This document shows positions 58,260-64,000 of a stretch of 64,000 nt of DNA, piece after piece. Where the stretch lies: positions 109,773 through 173,772 of the forward strand of contig NZ_NQKY01000004.1 of assembly GCF_002252675.1 (NCBI RefSeq), in the 5' to 3' direction. The position numbers and the translations under genes were made by a program. Position 1 is the first letter of the stretch; the number at the start of each line of letters is the position of its first letter. The notes beneath the pieces were generated by a model. It was not told the origin of the DNA, ran no database searches, and saw only the letters and a list, made by a program, of their open reading frames with translations. The stretch is from Synechococcus sp. BO 8801. GTDB taxonomy: Bacteria > Cyanobacteriota > Cyanobacteriia > PCC-6307 > Cyanobiaceae.

Positions 58260-58349
58260 TGAAAGATGTGCGAATCAGCACATCGCCCGAAGTGAATGTG
58301 AAATTTCTCCGAAATTGCTTCGCTGGTTACAACGAACGCGCGGCGCGCG
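58260..58349. promoter_or_regulatory. cta regulatory element, copy 2 (upstream of ctaC)
   Basis: This is the direct-repeat partner of 57091-57180, 1169 bases away. Palindromes lie at 58265-58284 (GATGTGC-GAATCA-GCACATC) and 58302-58316 (AATTTC-TCC-GAAATT), both perfect. The last 20-30 bases diverge more. It sits about 70 bases upstream of the chosen ctaC GTG on the plus strand. One copy thus faces ctaBA and the other ctaCDE, as expected if one ancestral divergent promoter region was duplicated. Confidence 0.75.
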
Positions 58350-58419
58350 AACGGCCGTCCATAAGCTGTTGGCCTCAGGGGCTCTCCACCCTCCCGTCAG
58401 CCGTCCCGCCGCCGTCCCC

Positions 58420-59313
58420 GTGCCGATTCCCTCCTCCCTGGTCACCCTGCTGGTGGGCATGGCGCTTGTCCTGTCCGGCCTCTGGGTGGGGTACAACGTC
58501 GACCTCCTGCCCCTCGATGCCAGCGCCAACGCGCCGGTCTACGACTCCCTGTTCCGGGTGCTGTTCAGCATCGGCACGATCCTGTTCCTGGGCATCGTCG
58601 GCCTGGTGGTGTTCAGCCTGGTGCGCTTCCGCCGCCGCAGCGGCGACCACACCGATGGCCTGGCGATCGAGGGAAATCTGCTGCTCGAGATCGTCTGGAC
58701 CGCCATTCCTGCGGTCGTGGTGCTGTTCGTCGGCATCTACAGCTACGACATCTACGAGCGCATGGGGGGCATGAGCAGCCTCAACGACCACTCCGCCATG
58801 CACCGGATGCCGGGGATGGAAACCATGGAGGCGTCCGTCACCACGGCGGACCCCGCCCTCGAGGCCACGGCCCCTGTGAAGGCCCCCCGGGTCTGGGGCG
58901 GCATCGGCACGGCGGCCGGCGAAGCCAATGTCCTGCCGGTGGAGGTGACGGCCATGCAGTTCGCCTTCATCTTCCACTACCCGGAAGGGGACATCACCAG
59001 CGGTGAGCTGCATGTGCCCAACGGCCGGCCGGTGGAACTGCGCATGAAGGCCAACGACGTGATCCACGCCTTCTGGGTGCCCCAGTTCCGGCTCAAGCAG
59101 GACGTGATCCCGGGCCAGCCCACCGTGCTCACCTTCACCCCCACCAAGGCGGGCAGCTACCCGATCATCTGCGCCGAGCTCTGCGGGCCCTACCACGGCG
59201 GCATGCGCTCCACCGTGGTGGTGCACGAGCCGGATGCCTATGACGCCTGGCTGCAGAAGAACAGTCCCGTGGCCGCCACGGTGGCCAGCGCCGCGGGCAA
59301 CCCCACCGCCTGA
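58420..59313 (+). CDS. ctaC: Cytochrome c oxidase subunit II
   Basis: CtaC carries the binuclear CuA centre that takes electrons from cytochrome c or plastocyanin. The 297-residue protein has two N-terminal helices (about 5-22 and 44-64). A Met/Asp-rich insertion at about 110-130 (GGMSSLNDHSAMHRMPGME) follows, then a periplasmic cupredoxin domain. CuA ligands are in CAELCGPYHGGM near residues 250-261 (two Cys, His, Met), with another His in DVIHAFWVPQF. GTG 58420 is chosen since it gives a standard start before helix 1; TTG codons upstream, inside the regulatory element, keep the frame open but are unlikely. Confidence 0.93.
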   Translation: MPIPSSLVTLLVGMALVLSGLWVGYNVDLLPLDASANAPVYDSLFRVLFSIGTILFLGIVGLVVFSLVRFRRRSGDHTDGLAIEGNLLLEIVWTAIPAVVVLFVGIYSYDIYERMGGMSSLNDHSAMHRMPGMETMEASVTTADPALEATAPVKAPRVWGGIGTAAGEANVLPVEVTAMQFAFIFHYPEGDITSGELHVPNGRPVELRMKANDVIHAFWVPQFRLKQDVIPGQPTVLTFTPTKAGSYPIICAELCGPYHGGMRSTVVVHEPDAYDAWLQKNSPVAATVASAAGNPTA

Positions 59314-59356
59314 CGTCCCGACCCCGATTCCGACTCCGCCCGCACCCATCCGCCCG

Positions 59357-61024
59357 ATGACCGTCGCCTCCCCCAACGACTTCCAGGAGAGCCTTCAGCC
59401 GCAGGGCTGGCTGCGCTATTTCAGTTTCAGCCTGGATCACAAGGTGATCGGGCTGCAGTACCTGGTGACCGGATTTCTCTTCTATTTCATCGGCGGGGCC
59501 CTGGCCGGCGTGATCCGCGCCGAACTGGCCAGCCCGATCTCTGATTTCGTCAGCCGGGAAACCTACAACGAAGTTCTCACCCTCCACGGGACCGTGATGA
59601 TCTTCCTGTGGATCGTGCCGGTGGTGAACGGCGCCTTCGGCAACTACCTGATTCCCTTTTATGTGGGCGCCAGGGACATGGCCTTCCCCAGGCTCAACGC
59701 CGTGGCCTTCTGGATGATTCCGCCGGCCGGGATCCTGCTGATCGGCAGCTACTTCATCACCGGGGCGGCCCAGTCCGGCTGGACGGCCTACCCACCCCTT
59801 AGCATCACCACCCCGGCCCTGGGCCAGGTTGTCTGGATCGTCAGCGTGCTGCTTCTGGGGGGCAGCTCAATCTTCGGCGGCATCAACTTCATCGCCACCG
59901 TGCTCAAGCTGCGCCGGCCCGGCCTGAAGCTGATGCAGCTGCCCATGTACTGCTGGGCGATGCTCGGCACCAGCATCCTGGTGGTGCTCTCCACCCCCGT
60001 CCTGGCCGGCACCCTGCTGCTGCTGAGCTTCGACATCGTCGCCCACACGGGCTTCTTCAACCCGGCCCTGGGGGGGAACGTGGTGGTCTACCAGCATCTC
60101 TTCTGGTTCTATTCCCACCCGGCCGTCTACATCATGGTGCTGCCGGCCTTCGGGCTGGTGAGCGAGATCCTGCCCATCCACGCCCGCAAGCCCCTGTTCG
60201 GCTACACCACCATGGTGTATTCGATCCTGGCCATCGTGGTGCTGGGCCTGGTGGTCTGGGCCCACCATATGTTCACCAGCGGCACCCCGCCCTGGATGCG
60301 GCTGTTCTTCACGATCGCCACCTCCTTCATCGCGGTGCCTACGGGGATCAAGTTCTTCAACTGGCTTGCCACCCTCTGGGGCGGCAAGCTGGCCCTCAAC
60401 AGCGCCATGCTGTTCTCCTGCGCCTTCATCGTCAATTTCGTCTTCGGGGGCATCACCGGCGTGGCCCTGGCCCAGGTGCCCTTCGATATCCATGTCCACG
60501 ACACCTACTTCGTGGTGGGACACTTCCACTACATCGTCTATGGCGGCACGGTGTTCGTGATCTTCGCCTCGGTCTATCACTGGTATCCGAAGTTCACCGG
60601 CCGCATGCTCAACGAGGATCTCGGCCGGCTGCACTTCCTGCTCACCTTCATCGGCTTCAACCTCTGCTTCGCCCCCCAGCACTGGCTCGGCCTCAACGGC
60701 ATGCCGCGCCGGGTGGCGGAGTACGACCCCAGCTTCACCACCCTCAACCAGATCAGCAGTGTGGGGGCCCTGCTGATGGCCGTCAGCAGCCTGCCCTTCC
60801 TCTACAACGTGATCGTCAGCGCCTTCCGCGGTCAGGTGGCCGGCGACAACCCCTGGAACGCCCTCACCCCGGAATGGCTCACCTCCTCACCGCCGCCGGT
60901 TGAGAACTGGGTCGGTGAGGCGCCGCTGGTGCAGCACCCCTACGGTTACGGGGTCGACGAAGACACCCTGAGCGTTCAGGCCGCCACCGGCCGGGACCTC
61001 TGGAGTGGCGCCGGCCGCCGCTGA
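59357..61024 (+). CDS. ctaD: Cytochrome c oxidase subunit I
   Basis: CtaD is the heme a/a3-CuB catalytic subunit of the aa3-type oxidase. The 555-residue protein has twelve helices. LTLHGTVMIFLWIVPVVNGAFGNYLIPFYVG is at about 75-105 with a heme a His. The CuB region is HLFWFYSHPAVYIMVLPAFG near 246-265, and HDTYFVVGHFHYIVYGG near 379-395 supplies His ligands to heme a3 and heme a. ATG 59357 follows ctaC after 43 bases. The C-terminal 50 residues are hydrophilic and variable. In cyanobacteria this oxidase acts in respiration in thylakoid or cytoplasmic membrane. Confidence 0.97.
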   Translation: MTVASPNDFQESLQPQGWLRYFSFSLDHKVIGLQYLVTGFLFYFIGGALAGVIRAELASPISDFVSRETYNEVLTLHGTVMIFLWIVPVVNGAFGNYLIPFYVGARDMAFPRLNAVAFWMIPPAGILLIGSYFITGAAQSGWTAYPPLSITTPALGQVVWIVSVLLLGGSSIFGGINFIATVLKLRRPGLKLMQLPMYCWAMLGTSILVVLSTPVLAGTLLLLSFDIVAHTGFFNPALGGNVVVYQHLFWFYSHPAVYIMVLPAFGLVSEILPIHARKPLFGYTTMVYSILAIVVLGLVVWAHHMFTSGTPPWMRLFFTIATSFIAVPTGIKFFNWLATLWGGKLALNSAMLFSCAFIVNFVFGGITGVALAQVPFDIHVHDTYFVVGHFHYIVYGGTVFVIFASVYHWYPKFTGRMLNEDLGRLHFLLTFIGFNLCFAPQHWLGLNGMPRRVAEYDPSFTTLNQISSVGALLMAVSSLPFLYNVIVSAFRGQVAGDNPWNALTPEWLTSSPPPVENWVGEAPLVQHPYGYGVDEDTLSVQAATGRDLWSGAGRR

Positions 61025-61069
61025 CCCACTGCCCCCGCCCGCTTCACCCCCCACCGCCGTCCGGCCGCC

Positions 61070-61678
61070 ATGACCAGCCTCGCCACCAGCAGCAGCGCCA
61101 CCGCCGCCGAAGCGACCGCCGCCGAGGACCACGGCGGCCATGCCGATCTCAGGCTCTTCGGCCTGGCCACCTTCCTGGTGGCCGACGGGATGACCTTCGC
61201 CGGCTTCTTCGCCGCCTATCTCACCTTCCGGGCGGTGAATCCCCTGCCGGCAGGCTCCACCTACGAGCTGGAACTGCTGCTGCCATCGATCAACACCATG
61301 CTGCTGCTGGTCAGCAGCTACACCTTCCACCGCTCCGGCCGCAATCTGCTGCTGGGTCGGATGGGGCCCTGCCGCAACTGGCTGCTGCTCACCGCGGCCC
61401 TGGGGGCGGCGTTTCTGGCCGGCCAGATGGTGGAGTACTTCACCCTGCCCTTCGGCCTCACCGACAACCTCTTCGCCAGCACGTTCTATGCCCTGACGGG
61501 CTTCCACGGCCTGCACGTCACCCTCGGGGTGATCTGCATCCTGCTGGTCTGGGTGCAGACCCGCAACGGCGGCCGCGTCACCAGCGCCGACCCGTTCGGC
61601 CTCGAGGCCGCCGAGCTCTACTGGCACTTCGTCGACGGCATCTGGGTGGTGCTTTACGGGATTCTTTACCTGCTCTGA
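61070..61678 (+). CDS. ctaE: Cytochrome c oxidase subunit III
   Basis: A 202-residue subunit III with five helices, the short cyanobacterial type. Motifs include LATFLVADGMTFAGFFAAYLTFR at about 29-51, LFASTFYALTGFHGLHVTLGVICI at about 135-158 with the conserved FHGLHV, and AELYWHFVDGIWVVLYGILYLL at the C-terminus. Subunit III stabilises the catalytic core and proton uptake. It ends the ctaCDE operon, 45 bases after ctaD. Confidence 0.97.
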   Translation: MTSLATSSSATAAEATAAEDHGGHADLRLFGLATFLVADGMTFAGFFAAYLTFRAVNPLPAGSTYELELLLPSINTMLLLVSSYTFHRSGRNLLLGRMGPCRNWLLLTAALGAAFLAGQMVEYFTLPFGLTDNLFASTFYALTGFHGLHVTLGVICILLVWVQTRNGGRVTSADPFGLEAAELYWHFVDGIWVVLYGILYLL

Positions 61679-61727
61679 TTCGCTGACCGTTGCCCGTTCA
61701 GCACAGCAATCGGCACAATTCATTCAG

Positions 61728-62174
61728 ATGTCTCCGTCTGACCGGCTGATGGGTGCCCAGAAAGGACCAGCCAACGAGGACAGTCCAGCCGGCACCGTGA
61801 TGCTGGAGGGCCAGGCCCTGCTGGAGCGGGCCCGTTCCCTCAGCAACCGGCCGGAGGAGCAGATCGCCCGTGCCTGCGGCTACGTGGGGCCGAGCGGACG
61901 GGTGCTCAGGAAGAACTTCTATCGGGCCCTGGTGGCCGCCAAGGGCTACCCCGTGCCGTCGAGCGCCGGCGGCGGCTCGGCCGGGGTGGGCAAGGGGCGC
62001 CAGGCCGAGTTCCGCACCCGGGTCCACGGCAACGGCAACCTGCTGATCGGCCAGGCCTACACCCGGCGCATGGGGCTGGAGCCGGGCCAGGAGTTCCGGA
62101 TCGAGATCCACAAGGAGACCGGTTCGATCTGGCTGCTGCCCCTCGACGGCGCCAGCACCGACGGCCCGTCCTGA
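61728..62174 (+). CDS. cyAbrB-type transcriptional regulator
   Basis: A 148-residue cyanobacterial AbrB-like protein. The N-terminal half has EGQALLERARSLSNRPEEQIARACGYVGPSGRVLRKNFYRALVAAKGY, the conserved cyAbrB helical region. The C-terminal half (about 90-145) has an AbrB-like DNA-binding beta domain, including FRTRVHGNGNLLIGQAYTRRMGLEPGQEFRIEI. cyAbrB proteins act globally on carbon and nitrogen genes. It lies 49 bases downstream of ctaE, same strand; whether it controls the cta genes is unknown. An in-frame Met a few codons downstream is an alternative start. Confidence 0.9.
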   Translation: MSPSDRLMGAQKGPANEDSPAGTVMLEGQALLERARSLSNRPEEQIARACGYVGPSGRVLRKNFYRALVAAKGYPVPSSAGGGSAGVGKGRQAEFRTRVHGNGNLLIGQAYTRRMGLEPGQEFRIEIHKETGSIWLLPLDGASTDGPS

Positions 62175-62183
62175 TCCGCGCCC

Positions 62184-62774
62184 TCAGTCCTGCTCGGGAT
62201 GGAAGCTGGCGCTGAAGCGCAGCAGATCGATGCCGCTGAACAGGAAGCTGATGCCCACCAGGGTGCCCACCACCCAGAGCAGGCTCCAGAACTTCATGGT
62301 GAGGATCAGCAGCCCCAGGGCGAGGGTCACCAGGCCGTTCACCAGTCCCCAGCGCCAGCCGGCGATGTGACGGTGGGAGGTCGCCACCAGGACCTCCACC
62401 ATCCCCTCCACCAGGAACACCACGCCGACGGCCAGGGCCAGGCCCGCCATCGGAATCGCCGCCGCCGCCGGACCGGCCGCCATCTGCTGGATCATCCAGA
62501 CCCCCAGCACCAGGAACAGGGTGGAGGTCACCAGGCGCCAGAAGGTGATCGCCCGGCTCAGGCCCGGAGAGCGCAGCAGGGAGCTGATCCAGCCCACCAG
62601 GCCCCCCACCAGGAAGGCGATGGCCACCACGGCGGTGACCCACTTGGAGGCCAGCACGGGAAAGACCAGGGCCAGCACCCCCAGCACGATCAGCATCACC
62701 CCTTCGGCCAGGGTGAAGGCGCGCAGGGCCGCCCCCATGGCCTGGCGGGAGGAGGGGGCATCGGGGGTCAACAT
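62184..62774 (-). CDS. HdeD family (DUF308) membrane protein
   Basis: A 196-residue protein with six membrane helices arranged as repeated DUF308 pairs, including FTLAEGVMLIVLGVLALVFPVLASKWVTAVVAIAFLVGG and LVNGLVTLALGLLILTMKFWSLLWVVGTLVGISFLFSGIDLL. In enterobacteria HdeD contributes to acid resistance at high cell density; here the role is unknown. Start 62774 is chosen. An upstream in-frame Met adds 17 residues not typical of the family. The gene is convergent with the cyAbrB-like gene, nine bases apart. Confidence 0.9.
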   Translation of the reverse strand: MLTPDAPSSRQAMGAALRAFTLAEGVMLIVLGVLALVFPVLASKWVTAVVAIAFLVGGLVGWISSLLRSPGLSRAITFWRLVTSTLFLVLGVWMIQQMAAGPAAAAIPMAGLALAVGVVFLVEGMVEVLVATSHRHIAGWRWGLVNGLVTLALGLLILTMKFWSLLWVVGTLVGISFLFSGIDLLRFSASFHPEQD

Positions 62775-62865
62775 CGGCACCGCTCTGACTGAGGCCAGCG
62801 TGACGGTGGCGCCTGCCGCTGACAACGAGACGTGATCTGTCGCAGCATCCGCCGCGGCGGCGCAC

Positions 62866-63504
62866 CTAGCCCCAGCCGTGCTCCGCCAGCCAGGCGGAGG
62901 AGAGGGTGCCCTGGGGCGGCGCCGCCGCAGGTCGCAGCAGCCGCTCGGTGTACTTGGCCAGCAGGTCGGCCTCCAGATTGACCGGGTCCCCCACGCGGCG
63001 CTCCGCCAGGGTGGTGCCGGTCCAGGTGGTGGGAATCACGGCGATCCAGAAGCGGCTGCCGTCGGGCTCACAGCCCGCCACCGTGAGGCTGATGCCGTCG
63101 AGGGCCACGCTCGCCTTCTCGCACACATAGCGCCCGTAGGCCGGATCCTGCCAGGCCACCTCCAGCCGCCAGGAGCCTGACTGCCGCTCAATGGCGGTGA
63201 TCTCGCCGAGGCCATCGACGTGGCCGCTGACCAGATGGCCCCCGAGCCGGTCGGCCAGGCGCAGGGCCGGCTCCAGGTTCACCCGGCCGGCGCTGGCGGC
63301 CCGCTCCGCCAGGGTGCTGCGGCCCAGGGTCTCCTCGCTGACGTCGGCCCGGAAGCCATCGGCCAGGAGCTCGGCCACCGTGAGGCAGACCCCGTCGACG
63401 GCGACGCTGTCCCCCAGGGCCAGGGGGCCGAGGTCGGTGCGCACCCGCACACCGGCCGGACTCCGCTCCAGCCTGCCGATGGCCTGCACCAGTCCGGTGA
63501 ACAT
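62866..63504 (-). CDS. ribE: Riboflavin synthase
   Basis: Riboflavin synthase converts two 6,7-dimethyl-8-ribityllumazine molecules into riboflavin and a pyrimidine. The 212-residue protein begins MFTGLVQAIGRLE and has two similar beta-barrel halves. Repeat markers are LGDSVAVDGVCLTVAEL at about 31-47 with HLVSGHVDGLGEI in the first half, and VALDGISLTVAG with NLEADLLAKYTERLL in the second. The ATG at 63502-63504 fits exactly. It is divergent from the nuclease-family gene with 69 bp between. Confidence 0.95.
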   Translation of the reverse strand: MFTGLVQAIGRLERSPAGVRVRTDLGPLALGDSVAVDGVCLTVAELLADGFRADVSEETLGRSTLAERAASAGRVNLEPALRLADRLGGHLVSGHVDGLGEITAIERQSGSWRLEVAWQDPAYGRYVCEKASVALDGISLTVAGCEPDGSRFWIAVIPTTWTGTTLAERRVGDPVNLEADLLAKYTERLLRPAAAPPQGTLSSAWLAEHGWG

Positions 63505-63573
63505 CCCCTGAGGCGGCGGCACTGGCCATAATCGTTTCACGGGGACCAACACGCACGAGGGACGGGCCCGACC

Positions 63574-64000
63574 ATGGTTGAAATGCGTGTCGCCGGGATC
63601 GCCCTGGATGCGGCCAGCCGCAGCCCCATCGTTCTGCTGCGGGACCCTTCCGGCCGCCGGCAGGTACCGATCTGGATCGACCAGGCCCAGGCCCAGAACA
63701 TCCTCTCGGGCCTCAACCGGGAGCGGCCGCCCCGGCCCCTCAGCCACGACCTGATGGCCAGCCTGCTGGAGGCCGGCGGCCTGCGGCTGGAGCGGGTGAT
63801 CATTCACACGATCGAGGACAACACGTTCCGGGCTGTCCTCAAGCTCCAGAACGGCACCGACCAGCTGCTGGAACTGGACGCCCGCCCCAGCGATGCCATC
63901 GCCCTGGCCCTGCGTACCGACAGCGGCATCTGGATGCTCGAGGAGGTGGTCGCCGACGCCTCGATTCCCGTGGATGCGGAGGCCGACGCCGAAGACCAGG
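63574..64000 (+). CDS. Bifunctional nuclease family protein (DUF151), cut by window end
   Basis: The first 142 codons of a DUF151/BFN domain protein: EMRVAGIALDAASRSPIVLLRDPSGRRQVPIWI at about 3-35, LSHDLMASLLEAGGLRLERVIIHTI at about 56-80, and ELDARPSDAIALALRTDSGIWM near 108-129. The RPSDAIALALR segment is the family mark. Plant members show RNase and DNase activity; bacterial roles are less clear. An acidic tail is starting when the window ends. ATG 63574 is a good start. Confidence 0.9.
   Translation, partial: MVEMRVAGIALDAASRSPIVLLRDPSGRRQVPIWIDQAQAQNILSGLNRERPPRPLSHDLMASLLEAGGLRLERVIIHTIEDNTFRAVLKLQNGTDQLLELDARPSDAIALALRTDSGIWMLEEVVADASIPVDAEADAEDQ

Noticed and set aside
57091..58349. 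The two 90-bp repeats as ends of a transposon.
   Set aside because: They are direct, not inverted, there is no transposase, and their positions upstream of two cta operons fit regulatory duplication better.

Overview
The window reads as a high-GC unicellular cyanobacterium of the Cyanobium/Synechococcus group. The support is photosystem I genes (psaF, psaJ), cytochrome b6f genes (petG, petC, petA), cytochrome cM, Mg-chelatase chlI, a high-light-inducible protein, a CpcT-type bilin-lyase domain protein, a cyAbrB-type regulator, plastid-type DUF3067, and an aa3 oxidase locus with its own heme a enzymes. Genes are tightly packed on both strands, with many 1-4 bp stop/start overlaps and frequent GTG or TTG starts. 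I see no phage genes, transposases, CRISPR array or rRNA. One tRNA gene (Val, anticodon CAC) is present. Genus-level placement is inference.

Layout. 1-9.6 kb: hisH-rsmD; a low-GC island with a secreted protein ending in a PGPLP tag, followed by an HpsJ-like membrane gene; petG divergent from cytM; then a closely packed run cytM - TrmJ-like methyltransferase - serine beta-lactamase-fold protein - DUF3370 - chlI - ruvC - 5-FCL. 9.6-19.7 kb: small genes, sufE, hom, a second PGPLP-tagged protein divergent from a second HpsJ-like gene, half of a peptide ABC importer, a DUF1400 hydrolase and an MFS carrier. 19.7-24.3 kb: an AttFGH-like set (CrtC-like protein, FtsX-type permease, ATPase). 24.3-32.8 kb: a beta-hydroxyacid dehydrogenase, ychF, an HlyD-type adaptor, wecB, pilT, hli, tsaD, psaFJ and gmk. 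32.9-40.5 kb: rqcH/NFACT, tatC, DUF3067, petCA, lgt (apparent CTG start), cobM, an AlkB-like gene, a lipoprotein and tRNA-Val. 40.6-52.5 kb: a RodZ-like gene, ppx, ubiA-type prenyltransferase, an LD-carboxypeptidase, a CpcT-DUF3598 fusion, ispD, a GT9-like gene, a K+ channel with RCK domain, fabG, groEL and nanE. 52.6-64 kb: an ABC-2 exporter, ctaB-ctaA, a channel-like gene flanked by two copies of a 90-bp element, ctaCDE, a cyAbrB-like regulator, an HdeD-like protein, ribE and the start of a bifunctional-nuclease-family gene.

Two stories stand out. First, two secreted proteins share a C-terminal VPGPLPV - short hydrophobic stretch - SR(K/R)LR tail, and each sits beside one of two paralogous HpsJ-like membrane proteins. 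This suggests a substrate-plus-partner surface-protein module related to PEP-CTERM/exosortase or hormogonium-polysaccharide systems. Second, the regulatory region expected between divergent ctaA and ctaC is present twice (80 of 90 bases identical, with two perfect palindromes in each copy). The copies bracket a single gene for a channel-like membrane protein whose pore lacks the usual GYG filter.
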